Source: a virus
Reading direction: 5' to 3' (one strand)
Length of the DNA: 42,158 nucleotides
Virus record (IMG/VR): IMGVR_UViG_3300025646_000096
Span: 1 to 42,158 of that record
Both the position numbers and the translations under genes were made by a program. Positions 24,969-31,658 of this stretch are shown piece by piece (the first letter of the stretch is position 1; every line of letters begins with the position of its first letter). The notes beneath the pieces were generated by a model. It was not told the DNA's origin and did not search any database. It was given only the letters and a program-made list of their open reading frames with translations.

Positions 24969-25312
24969 TGGCCAGACTATTGCTTAAGCGACTTCCTGAA
25001 TGGTGGAAGGTTGCCAGCATGAAGCATGGTGGCATCCGGAAGTTGGTGAAAATGATATGTGGTCTACCATTCCTGATTGCCTCTCTGATCTTCATGAGGA
25101 GAGCGGAGTACTTCCGGAGAATGAGGGCATGCTACTCCTGTCCTATCTTCGATCCGCAAAACAAAAGGTGCAAGCATTTGTTTGTTGCAAACATGGGCTG
25201 CGGTTGCTACACTCCTTTTTCAAACCTGGTCCAAGATAAGTGCTGGTACAGAAAGCACATGCTGGACGATGAATTTGGCTGGGACTCCAGCGAATCAACA
25301 CTGAACACATAA
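24968..25312 (+). CDS. Cys-rich protein with hydrophobic segment
   Basis: This 114-residue protein has a basic N-terminus (LLLKRLPEWWKVASMKHGGI RK), a short hydrophobic stretch (MICGLPFLIASLIFM) and a Cys cluster: ACYSCPIFD, RCKHLF, MGCGCYTPF, KCWYRK. The C-C spacing is a metal-ligand style seen in small phage proteins. It may be a membrane-tethered zinc protein. Coupled to the gene upstream by TAATG. No function recognised. Confidence 0.58.
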   Translation: MARLLLKRLPEWWKVASMKHGGIRKLVKMICGLPFLIASLIFMRRAEYFRRMRACYSCPIFDPQNKRCKHLFVANMGCGCYTPFSNLVQDKCWYRKHMLDDEFGWDSSESTLNT

Positions 25313-25327
25313 AAGCAATGACACCGA

Positions 25328-25651
25328 ATGAAGAGATCCCCACTGAAACGCAAAACTCCATTGAAGAGATCGCAGAAGCCGATGGAGCTGAAGTCACGAC
25401 TGAAGCCGATGAGCAAAAAGCGAGAAAAAGAGATAAAAGAATACAGCGTGCTAAGAAAAGACTTTTTAAGTCAAAACCAGTGCTGCCAAGTGGAGTCATG
25501 CGAACGCACTTCCACGGATGTTCACCATGTCAAAGGCCGAGGAAAGTACTATCTCGACATTAGTACATTTATGGCCGTGTGTAGGCCGTGCCACGACAAG
25601 ATACACTTCGGGGATTCGAAGTGGGCAAGAGAGAAGGGGTATTTGGCTTAG
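25328..25651 (+). CDS. HNH endonuclease-like protein
   Basis: The 107-residue protein begins with a basic MKRSPLKRKTPLKRS tail, typical of phage HNH proteins, and has an HNH-type core: CCQVESCERTSTDVHHVKGR, then CRPCHDKIHFG. HH, Cys pairs and the final CH..H supply the metal and catalytic residues of the beta-beta-alpha metal fold. It is likely a nuclease with a recombination or packaging role; it could be NinG-like. Converges with the minus gene at 25648. Confidence 0.72.
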   Translation: MKRSPLKRKTPLKRSQKPMELKSRLKPMSKKREKEIKEYSVLRKDFLSQNQCCQVESCERTSTDVHHVKGRGKYYLDISTFMAVCRPCHDKIHFGDSKWAREKGYLA

Positions 25652-25908
25652 CGAGGCTTCCCAAAGAGGAAGCGTAGCACACACCAGAAACGGGCCTTAA
25701 GCACTGATACGCCTTCAGTTGGTATAGCTGATGCGATCTTATCAAAATCCGGTGCCCTGCGTACCTTACACTTCATGACGGGATATTTCTTGTCCGCCTT
25801 ATCCACAAACTGGCTGAATCTCCATCGAATGGAGCTTACCTCTCTGTTTGTGCCCTCATAGATCCTTTTGTGCTGTCCGTCGATTGTAGATGCGATATAT
25901 GCCTTCAT
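25648..25908 (-). CDS. Small basic protein of unknown function
   Basis: The 86-residue protein (MKAYIASTIDGQHKRIYEGT) has a short beta N-terminus and a basic C-terminus (CVLRFLFGKPR). Its ATG overlaps the stop of the 58-residue gene upstream (ATGA). It is the last gene of the 25.65-27.27 kb minus operon. No motif. Confidence 0.55.
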   Translation of the reverse strand: MKAYIASTIDGQHKRIYEGTNREVSSIRWRFSQFVDKADKKYPVMKCKVRRAPDFDKIASAIPTEGVSVLKARFWCVLRFLFGKPR

Positions 25909-26081
25909 CTTTGTTCTTTCTCCAGGTTGTGAATTGCCTCAACTATACGAGAGTCCCATTCGTGAACATGACACTCTGGATTCTCACGCAGTCTTTTCAG
26001 CTCTTGAAGGACTTCTCGGATTGTGAGTCCTTCAGGAAGGAGGGAATATCCCTCGTAACGCTTAGGCTTAGTTTTTGCCAT
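25905..26081 (-). CDS. 58-residue protein of unknown function
   Basis: MAKTKPKRYEGYSLLPEGLT followed by a helix (REVLQELKRLRENPE) and VHEWDSRIVEAIHNLEKEQR. It overlaps the gene upstream by 14 bp and the gene downstream by 4 bp. The tight coupling to both neighbours is the main support. LPEGLTIREVLQELKRL looks like a short amphipathic helix unit; no family recognised. Confidence 0.6.
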   Translation of the reverse strand: MAKTKPKRYEGYSLLPEGLTIREVLQELKRLRENPECHVHEWDSRIVEAIHNLEKEQR

Positions 26082-26445
26082 TGGCCTCTTTCTTTTTACT
26101 CAGACCCTTTAGAGCAGCAAGCCCATCTCCTTCCTCATTAAGGCTGGGATCAAGGCGAGTAGTCGGCTTCACTTTTTGCGGCTCCTTTGCTTCTGCCACT
26201 GGTGCATTTTCCTTGGCGACAGGTACAGGCTTTTGTGATTTCATGGCGTTACTGATGGAGATCCCTGCTGGTTCAGGGAATGCCTGATCGTAGGCACTCA
26301 AAACCTCCATGCCTGCCTGAATGCAGTTTGCTGTCGGCATCTTACCGTCACTCATCCTGGCAGCGATGCATTGAGCAAAAACTCTCCGGCGTTCCTTTTC
26401 GTGTCCGACTATTGAAAAATACTGTTCTTCTTGAGTGAGGTCCAT
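26068..26445 (-). CDS. Helical, Ala/Lys-rich protein of unknown function
   Basis: The 125-residue protein has a folded helical N-terminus (EEQYFSIVGHEKERRRVFAQ CIAARMSDGKMP) and a long flexible tail rich in Ala, Pro, Glu and Lys (PVPVAKENAPVAEAKEPQKV). Its leader contains AACACATATCAGGAATC, like other leaders in the window. No function recognised. Confidence 0.55.
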   Translation of the reverse strand: MDLTQEEQYFSIVGHEKERRRVFAQCIAARMSDGKMPTANCIQAGMEVLSAYDQAFPEPAGISISNAMKSQKPVPVAKENAPVAEAKEPQKVKPTTRLDPSLNEEGDGLAALKGLSKKKEANGKN

Positions 26446-26698
26446 GTCTATTGATTCCTGATATGTGTTGATTCTGTTGGTTGAAAGGTCGGTTTTTATT
26501 TTAATAGACCGAAGATTACAAGGTAAAAATAATGCCTGTCTCTCCAGGCTGTCACTGCCATTGATTGCCTCCCTTTAGGTCGCCGCAGTTCTGCCCGCAT
26601 TTACACAGTGGAGGTCTCGTGGGACTCTTTATCCAATATCATTGTCCAAAGCCTTCAGTAGCGGGGTGTAGATTGCCCTTGCTGATTGGAAGCTGAAA
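26446..26698. other. Intergenic stretch with a possible degenerate gene remnant
   Basis: This 253-bp gap has no convincing gene. On the minus strand one short frame without a usual start reads RPPLCKCGQNCGDLKGGN, resembling the N-terminal Cys motif of HNH or zinc proteins before a stop, so it may be a decayed fragment. Another frame gives 34 residues from ATG and is weak. No clear terminator was seen. Confidence 0.35.
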
Positions 26699-27265
26699 TT
26701 ACTTTCTGAGTGCTAAGAGTGAGATGCCTATTGCCACTCCTGATAGGATTATGGTAACAATGGATAGGAAGGGGGAATCACTATTCTCTAACTTCCCCTC
26801 CATTTCTTTGCCCCAGACAATCAGATCCTCGTGTGGCTTTTCTTTCTCCTTATCAGTATCTGGTGATGGACTTCGGGGGGCAGCAAGCGGCTCGGTATCA
26901 TTACATGTAGGCTTATACATCTCCGCATACTGATCCCAGGTTCTGAACTTTGGGGTAGCGAAACGCAAGGCAACTCCCTTCAGAGTTCTGTCAAGCTCCT
27001 TGGCGATATTCGGCAGGGGCTCGCCCAGCATATACATCTGAAACATTGTGTCCTCTTCATGCGGGAGCCACATCTTGCAGTTGTTCTTCACGTCTGGAGA
27101 CTTTCGAGGCTTAGACTTTGGCCCCTCGCTGCTCCCTGTCAAAATACGAACCCTTGCTTCAATTGTCTCAATCGATAGCCCAAGGTCGGCTGCGATATCT
27201 GAAAATGATCTCCCTGATGCTACTGACTGAATTATGAAGTTATCGTGTAGTGTTGCGTCACTCAT
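26699..27265 (-). CDS. Tail-anchored DNA-binding protein with two helix-turn-helix regions
   Basis: The 188-residue protein has a helix-turn-helix at about 15-40 (ASGRSFSDIAADLGLSIETI EARVRIL), a second Myb/SANT-like one at about 65-100 (WLPHEEDTMFQMYMLGEPLP NIAKELDRTLKGVALRF), a polar linker rich in Pro, Ser and Glu, and a single C-terminal hydrophobic helix (LSIVTIILSGVAIGISLLAL) ending RK. This is a DNA-binding protein held on the membrane by a C-terminal tail anchor. It could tether phage DNA or regulate from the membrane; both are inference. Downstream of the MazG gene by 24 bp. Confidence 0.7.
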   Translation of the reverse strand: MSDATLHDNFIIQSVASGRSFSDIAADLGLSIETIEARVRILTGSSEGPKSKPRKSPDVKNNCKMWLPHEEDTMFQMYMLGEPLPNIAKELDRTLKGVALRFATPKFRTWDQYAEMYKPTCNDTEPLAAPRSPSPDTDKEKEKPHEDLIVWGKEMEGKLENSDSPFLSIVTIILSGVAIGISLLALRK

Positions 27266-27289
27266 GGCTATATGGTTTGTGTTTGAGAG

Positions 27290-27814
27290 TTAAAACTTTT
27301 TGCCGCCATGCATTTTGGGGCGTGTCTTATTAAACGCCGTTTTTGCACGCATGGCCCCCATGATGTAGTCTTCATCCTCGAAGTATGTGGTAATAAGCTT
27401 CACGCATGAGCATAAGGATAATGAAGTCTTGTACCTACTGACATCTATATCACTTTCCCGCAGGGCTTCAATTGCGTTCGATAGATGCATGTTGACCTCG
27501 TTGAAAAAATCTTCATCATCAAAGTCAATGTCCAATGGGGCATTGAAATCAACAACATCATAGTTATGGCCTGCTCCAAAATCCAGGATGCGGATAACGA
27601 CATCTGCCAGCTCGGCTTGTAAGCCGGAGAATTCCGGAATCTTGTCGTCAGGCGGATTGCCAGCCTTGCGAGCAAGATAGGCTTCTGTTACCTCTGAGTG
27701 CATGAGGGCAATACACTCACCCTTATTCCTTGGATTGTCCCACCAGCCTTTTTCCTTGGCCGTATTATGGATGCCAATCTGCATAGTCTTGAGTTCTTTT
27801 TCGATTTTATTCAT
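27290..27814 (-). CDS. MazG-like nucleotide pyrophosphohydrolase
   Basis: The 174-residue protein has the all-alpha NTP pyrophosphatase signature: WWDNPRNKGECIALMHSEVT EAYLARKAGN gives E..xx..E, and LQAELADVVIRILDFG gives the second E-xx-D pair that binds magnesium. An acidic insertion (DFDDEDFFNEVNMH) and a helical end follow. Phage MazG proteins cleave NTPs, dNTPs or alarmone and may sustain host metabolism. A terminator separates it from the Tad2-like gene upstream, so it may have its own promoter. Leader: CAACACATAAGGT, no strong Shine-Dalgarno. Confidence 0.72.
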   Translation of the reverse strand: MNKIEKELKTMQIGIHNTAKEKGWWDNPRNKGECIALMHSEVTEAYLARKAGNPPDDKIPEFSGLQAELADVVIRILDFGAGHNYDVVDFNAPLDIDFDDEDFFNEVNMHLSNAIEALRESDIDVSRYKTSLSLCSCVKLITTYFEDEDYIMGAMRAKTAFNKTRPKMHGGKKF

Positions 27815-27840
27815 ACCTTATGTGTTGTAGGGTTGCACCC

Positions 27841-27875
27841 AAAAACCCCGCTGCCTTGTTACAGGACAGCAGGGC
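27841..27875 (-). terminator. Intrinsic terminator after the Tad2-like gene
   Basis: On the minus strand CCCTGCTGTCC pairs with AGGCAGCGGGG (with two G:T pairs) around loop GTAACA and is followed by TTTTT. It lies just after the stop of the gene at 27905. Confidence 0.75.
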
Positions 27876-27904
27876 CATCATGGTTTCTACACACCTGCAG
27901 AAAG

Positions 27905-28438
27905 TTAGTCAGTAAGAATCTCCCAGTCTTTGGAAAGCATGTCAGTCTGTGAGGCAAGCCATCCGGTAAGGATCTTCTTGTCTGCGGTGAACATGCGAAT
28001 ACTACCAAGGGCAGAGAAGGTTTCCCCTCCAACCTCGGCCTCAATAACCTTGCGAAGTGCAGGATCATGGATCGCCTTGGTTGGGATGTTGTCATCCGCA
28101 GGAAGCAGGAAAAGGAACATCCCTTTGCCGTTCCATCCCTTGCGAGCGACACGCTGGCCATGCTCAAGGGCATGCAGGGCATCACCAAAGGTAAGCTCTC
28201 CATTGGATCGATGGTGTTTATCAAAAACCACTTTTGGGCACCAAGAGATGTATCCCTCATGGTCTGGATGGTTTGGCTTATTGTCCGGATCGGCTGGATA
28301 CTCTACAAGCATACCGACTTCGTCAGCATCTTCATCATCGGGCATGTCCCATCCACGATATTTATTGTAATCGCCACGAGTAATTTCCATGGCTTTGATT
28401 GCCTTGATTCCGAAGAAGATCTCCATATATGGCTCCAT
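27905..28438 (-). CDS. DUF2829 (Tad2-type, anti-Thoeris family) protein with N-terminal extra domain
   Basis: Residues about 80-177 match DUF2829: LTFGDALHALEHGQRVARKG WNGKGMFLFLLP, then IRMFTADKKILTGWLASQTD MLSKDWEIL. This is the fold of Tad2, which sequesters the cyclic ADP-ribose-type signal of Thoeris defence (established for family members). Residues 15-75 form a second domain (YNKYRGWDMPDDEDADEVGM LVEY, NHPDHEGYISWCPKVVFDKH) seen alone or fused in phages. Known Tad2 proteins act as oligomeric signal sponges; whether this variant does so is inferred. It has its own promoter, leader hairpin and terminator, so expression looks separately controlled. Confidence 0.82.
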   Translation of the reverse strand: MEPYMEIFFGIKAIKAMEITRGDYNKYRGWDMPDDEDADEVGMLVEYPADPDNKPNHPDHEGYISWCPKVVFDKHHRSNGELTFGDALHALEHGQRVARKGWNGKGMFLFLLPADDNIPTKAIHDPALRKVIEAEVGGETFSALGSIRMFTADKKILTGWLASQTDMLSKDWEILTD

Positions 28439-28459
28439 TTACTTACTTTGTTTTAGGTT

Positions 28460-28491
28460 AAAAAGATCGGGGCAGGTAGTCAGCCTGCCCC
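28460..28491 (-). terminator. Leader terminator/attenuator upstream of the Tad2-like gene
   Basis: On the minus strand GGGGCAGG (28491-28484) pairs perfectly with CCTGCCCC (28476-28469) around a 7-base loop and is followed by GATCTTTTT. It lies between the promoter at 28647-28676 and the ATG at 28438, so it would cut most transcripts before the gene unless relieved. Confidence 0.72.
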
Positions 28492-28646
28492 TTGCATGCA
28501 CGGCTCTCGTCAGCATGCCAGTGACTCAAAAGGACGAAAACCCAACGTGGTAATCAACGCCCCGGCCAGAGATAATACTACACAACTACACGGAATGAAC
28601 GAGTTTTGATGAACGGACATATACCAGGTAGTCATAATGCGGAATT

Positions 28647-28676
28647 AATGTATGACGTTAATTGAATTATTGTCAA
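28647..28676 (-). promoter_or_regulatory. Candidate promoter of the Tad2-like gene
   Basis: On the minus strand TTGACA (28676-28671), 18 bases, TACATT (28652-28647), with GTCA directly before the -10 (the GTATGAC box on plus at 28650-28656). The -35 overlaps the end of the upstream gene. A leader of about 200 bases with an attenuator-like hairpin follows. Confidence 0.55.
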
Positions 28677-28864
28677 ACATCTTTTGCGAGTTTTTTCCAA
28701 AATTCATAATCCAGCAGACGGAGCCTCATAGACTCCCATTCCCTTCCTGCAGCCCTGCGGGTAATATCCTTCACTTTTTCAATGAAGTCTTTCGCCTCCT
28801 TCTTCGAACCGTAGAAAAGGTATTCGTTGTGGATTTTACACCTGATATCTACTGCTTCAGTCAT
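28673..28864 (-). CDS. 63-residue protein of unknown function
   Basis: MTEAVDIRCKIHNEYLFYGS followed by a charged helix (KKEAKDFIEKVKDITRRAAG) and REWESMRLRLLDYEFWKKL. It overlaps the ATP-grasp gene stop by 8 bp, which suggests coupling. The last bases hold the -35 of the Tad2 promoter. No motif. Confidence 0.5.
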   Translation of the reverse strand: MTEAVDIRCKIHNEYLFYGSKKEAKDFIEKVKDITRRAAGREWESMRLRLLDYEFWKKLAKDV

Positions 28865-29786
28865 GGCTTGGTTCTTTGATGTTTAAGGTATCCCACTCCT
28901 CTACAAAATCCACGTATGACCTATCGCACCAGAGACCGGTGATGGCCTCCACGATCTTACAGAAATCGTTATAGATGTATCGACCAGCAGAGGTGATGGG
29001 ATTGAGTTCAATAAGGACTGGATCAATGTCTGAAAATAGGTCTCTTGTGGAGATAGGCTTCCCTGTCTTAATGAACCCAATATCCATGACGTAATAGGTG
29101 CAGTCAGGGTACACCCTCCTTACCTCATTGGCAACATCTTGTGCGAAACGCTCAAGTTTTTCAATCGGCTCTCCAGATGCTTCCGGATCATCAAAATAGT
29201 CAGAATATGTGGAAAAGGTCACAGGCTTGTGATTGATCACAAATGTCCGATATTCTTCCTCGTCAAGATTAATGAACTCAGATATCATGAGTTGAGTATT
29301 TGCTGGCATGGCGTGCGTTGCATGCATGTCAAAGCTATCAAGCCCCTCAAGTGTGCCATCGAATGAGAAATCCTTCTCGACAGTCTTCATGAAGCCCCGC
29401 CCCTTATCATCCTTAATGGCATCCCATAGAAGCTGGCGATGTTGCTCCCAGGTTCCGACATTGGTAAACAGGATCTTTCGCTTAGCGAACTGCTGAATCT
29501 CTGCAACACATGCCCAGTCACGAATAGCGACATATTCTTTCATATTGACTGCATAATCACGACTCCATGTGGAGAGCTTCGTAAGTGCCCATGGGCAAGT
29601 TCCACGGATAAGGTGTCGATGCGGCGGAGGATTGTCGCCATCATGCATAAGCATCTGGAGATGCTTGTTTTGCAAATGTTTCAAGATTGACTTCTCAATC
29701 TCCCGCTCTCGGTAGATGCAGAATTCTTTGTCTTCTCTATCCCCTGCATAGGGAACAGGCTTCATTGGTTGGTAGTGGAATATCAT
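28857..29786 (-). CDS. ATP-grasp-fold enzyme (DUF4343/R2K-like)
   Basis: The 309-residue protein has the C-terminal core of ATP-grasp ligases: LMISEFINLDEEEYRTFVIN with a Lys/Arg partner (KP), Asp/Gly-rich VMDIGFIKTGKP, and PVLIELNPITSAGRYIYN, where Glu and Asn bind magnesium-ATP. The middle (about 100-170) carries KRKILFTNVGTWEQHRQLL and KTVEKDFSF. The layout is like DUF4343 and R2K-clade ATP-grasp proteins of phages. Such enzymes activate a carboxylate and join it to an amine or nucleic acid; the substrate here is unknown. It may modify a host or phage polymer, or repair RNA. Leader: AATCAAACACATAACACC. Confidence 0.7.
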   Translation of the reverse strand: MIFHYQPMKPVPYAGDREDKEFCIYREREIEKSILKHLQNKHLQMLMHDGDNPPPHRHLIRGTCPWALTKLSTWSRDYAVNMKEYVAIRDWACVAEIQQFAKRKILFTNVGTWEQHRQLLWDAIKDDKGRGFMKTVEKDFSFDGTLEGLDSFDMHATHAMPANTQLMISEFINLDEEEYRTFVINHKPVTFSTYSDYFDDPEASGEPIEKLERFAQDVANEVRRVYPDCTYYVMDIGFIKTGKPISTRDLFSDIDPVLIELNPITSAGRYIYNDFCKIVEAITGLWCDRSYVDFVEEWDTLNIKEPSHD

Positions 29787-29790
29787 GGTG

Positions 29791-29994
29791 TTATGTGTTT
29801 GATTGTTTTGGGGAGTGATGGTTGCACCTACTGAGATTTTGCACCTTCAGGATTACCCCATGCTTTTTCATAAATGTGCAATCCATATAGATTTTAGAGG
29901 TTCCCCCTTTTTCTTCGAAACGCTTACTGGCCTCGTTTGCGATGAAGAATGCGGCGATAGATAGCACGATCATAATGCCAAATGGCACGATCAT
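29791..29994 (-). CDS. Small N-terminal membrane-anchored protein
   Basis: MIVPFGIMIVLSIAAFFIAN is a membrane helix, followed by a charged cytoplasmic tail with two Cys (MDCTFMKKHG; SRCNHHS). A 21-bp duplication creates two possible starts (29994 and 29973). The stop lies four bases before the ATP-grasp start. Function unknown; 67 or 60 residues. Confidence 0.5.
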   Translation of the reverse strand: MIVPFGIMIVLSIAAFFIANEASKRFEEKGGTSKIYMDCTFMKKHGVILKVQNLSRCNHHSPKQSNT

Positions 29995-30002
29995 AATGCC
30001 AA
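29964..30002. repeat. 21-bp tandem duplication covering a start codon
   Basis: GCACGATCATAATGCCAA occurs at 29964-29981 and 29985-30002 (period 21). On the minus strand both copies contain ATG ATC GTG, so the duplication gives two in-frame starts for the small membrane protein. Confidence 0.85.
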
Positions 30003-30076
30003 TTATTGTTTTTTTGTATTGCTTAGCTTATTTTTCATATCCGGAGTAGTGTTTATGCGGCCTCGCAGCCGATTTT

Positions 30077-30152
30077 ATTGCATGCAATTTGACATATTGG
30101 ATAAATGTTTTTCCGAGGAAACACTTACTGGAAATCGTGGATTGCATGCAAT
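30077..30152. promoter_or_regulatory. Pair of 12-bp perfect palindromes ATTGCATGCAAT
   Basis: The palindrome occurs at 30077-30088 and 30141-30152, 64 bp apart, each followed by TT, in a 159-bp gap between two minus-strand genes. TTGACA follows the first on the plus strand. Possible operator pair for a dimeric regulator; otherwise unexplained. Confidence 0.6.
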
Positions 30153-30153
30153 T

Positions 30154-30750
30154 TTATGACTTTCCTTTCTTTCCCATGCACACGGAAGTTCCCAGATGAG
30201 GTCCGCCACAAATCATTACCTGCGGACTTTTCCGCCCAAGGAATAGGACAAGAACATCCTTCATCCAGTCACGAGCCTCTTCCTCAGTCTCAAACAGATA
30301 CACCTTAGTCCATGGATATGCTATGTCTGGGTATTGCCCACCAGGGACTTCTGGACCATCATCGTGATAGACCACTGCGTATTTAGGAGCCTTGCGAGCA
30401 TCAATTTCATCAAGCTCCATGATGTTAAGTCCAAACAAGTCGTGTTGTATCATGAACTCTATGGCCTTATTGCGAACCTCAGAACCCTTTGGTGCCAAGT
30501 TTATCAACTGTGCTGTTATCAGTGCGAGTTCCTGAACCAACTTGCTGAATTCCACCTCCTTGATATCGAAAGCCTTTAGCTCACGGCGACACCACACGAT
30601 ATCCCGCTTGGCGATATCCTCAAACACCTGCATTGCCGCTTCCATATCCAGTGCTTCGCAGAAGTACAGGCCGACATACCCCTTATCCCGATTGACCGGA
30701 TGATCTGATGGGGAGAAGACCTCATATGTAGCCATGGCGAATTTTTTCAT
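30154..30750 (-). CDS. Protein of unknown function
   Basis: The 198-residue protein from ATG 30750 has AAGAAGGA six bases before the start. A helical middle (LVQELALITAQLINLAPKGS) is followed by a beta region (KYAVVYHDDGPEVPGGQYPD) and a tail with VYLFETEEEARDWMKDVL. The start lies two bases after the metallopeptidase-like gene stop. No domain recognised. Confidence 0.6.
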   Translation of the reverse strand: MKKFAMATYEVFSPSDHPVNRDKGYVGLYFCEALDMEAAMQVFEDIAKRDIVWCRRELKAFDIKEVEFSKLVQELALITAQLINLAPKGSEVRNKAIEFMIQHDLFGLNIMELDEIDARKAPKYAVVYHDDGPEVPGGQYPDIAYPWTKVYLFETEEEARDWMKDVLVLFLGRKSPQVMICGGPHLGTSVCMGKKGKS

Positions 30751-30751
30751 A

Positions 30752-31171
30752 TCAATCCTTCTTCGCAATTGTGAGTGCGATGCCGTGACTCAGCGTGAAG
30801 AAACTGGGCCAGACTGTTTCTGCCAAATGTCCAGCCAGATAAGCCCTGGCTTCAAGATCATCAATTCCACAGTAATCCATAATCCGATCTACCACATGCT
30901 GCATTTCGTGACCCAATATATTGCAAAGACGTGCCCTGCTGGTCATGGGATACAGAAGAATGATACTCTTTCTCTCATCCAAGTTATAGTAGTGGGAGCC
31001 CCCATCCACCATGCCCTTGATATTTTCAATGGGGCTCACGTCTTCTTTATGAAGCTCCAGCTTATCTTCGACAAATTCCTTCACCTCTTCGATGTCGGAA
31101 TCCAGGTCCAGCATCACGACATGTAAATGCCAGTCGTAGACTTCGATTTTTTTGAATAATAGATGTTTCAT
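30752..31171 (-). CDS. HExxH metallopeptidase-like phage protein
   Basis: From ATG 31171 (MKHLLFKKIEVYDWHLHVVM) the product has 139 residues. RLCNILGHEMQHVVDRIMDY carries the HExxH zinc site, and DLEARAYLAGHLAETVW supplies the likely third ligand and a conserved AYL-G turn, as in small phage minigluzincin-like proteins. The natural substrate is unknown; targets such as repressors or host regulators would fit ImmA-like relatives. The longer open frame overlaps tRNA-Phe, so the later start is used. Confidence 0.66.
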   Translation of the reverse strand: MKHLLFKKIEVYDWHLHVVMLDLDSDIEEVKEFVEDKLELHKEDVSPIENIKGMVDGGSHYYNLDERKSIILLYPMTSRARLCNILGHEMQHVVDRIMDYCGIDDLEARAYLAGHLAETVWPSFFTLSHGIALTIAKKD

Positions 31172-31184
31172 ATCTTGTAAAAAA

Positions 31185-31262
31185 TGGTGGGAGCACTCCG
31201 ATTCGAACGGAGATCTTCCGGGCTTCAACCGGACGCAAACTGACCAACTGTGCTATACTCCC
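31185..31262 (-). tRNA. tRNA-Phe(GAA), CCA encoded
   Basis: Reading the minus strand: acceptor GGGAGTA/TGCTCCC with one T:G pair, D stem with one C x T mismatch, anticodon stem TCCGG/CCGGA with loop TTGAAGC (GAA at 31226-31224), T stem CTCCG/CGGAG with loop TTCGAAT, discriminator A and encoded CCA. It abuts the stop of the gene upstream and lies 13 bases before the next ATG, so it is probably cut out of the operon transcript. Confidence 0.9.
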
Positions 31263-31658
31263 TTATTTCGCCTCCTCTTTCGCCTTATCAGCTTCCTCTT
31301 GCAATATTTTTGCACGATGTTTCATAGCAAGCTTTCTCGTGGAAAAGTACGGAACACTTCCATCCTGAATGAAATGAGGACACGACAAATTAAAAGCCAA
31401 CCAACCATCTACTCCAACCCACAAAACAATACTGCTCTCAACATACTTACGCCCTGGTTCCCAGTAATGAACCTCCATGCGAGGAACAACCTTCACCCCA
31501 TCAGATGTCATAAGTGAATTTTTTGGCTCCCTGTCCATAAGCTGCCTCGCTGATTCCTCCCATGCACCCTTTGCCAAATCATAAGCCTCTGCCGGAGGCT
31601 TCTGGAAGCAAACACTCCTGAGCCATGTCTCAAATGGTTTATTGGTTTCTTCGCTCAT
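31263..31658 (-). CDS. Protein of unknown function
   Basis: The 131-residue protein has a beta core (VKVVPRMEVHYWEPGRKYVE SSIVLWVG) and a charged helical tail (RAKILQEEADKAKEEAK). Its stop touches the first base of tRNA-Phe. It overlaps the 59-residue gene upstream by 20 bp. No family recognised. Confidence 0.58.
   Translation of the reverse strand: MSEETNKPFETWLRSVCFQKPPAEAYDLAKGAWEESARQLMDREPKNSLMTSDGVKVVPRMEVHYWEPGRKYVESSIVLWVGVDGWLAFNLSCPHFIQDGSVPYFSTRKLAMKHRAKILQEEADKAKEEAK

Noticed and set aside
25318-25563. 81-residue acidic frame at the start of the HNH gene
   Set aside because: Out of frame with the HNH motif, which is clearly the real protein.
28505-28515. Hammerhead-like CTGACGAG in the Tad2 leader (minus strand)
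   Set aside because: No matching GAAA core and no closing stems, so no hammerhead ribozyme.
28510-28635. 41-residue leader ORF upstream of the Tad2-like gene
   Set aside because: No ribosome-binding site and no motif; kept only as a possible leader peptide in the attenuator finding, not as a gene.
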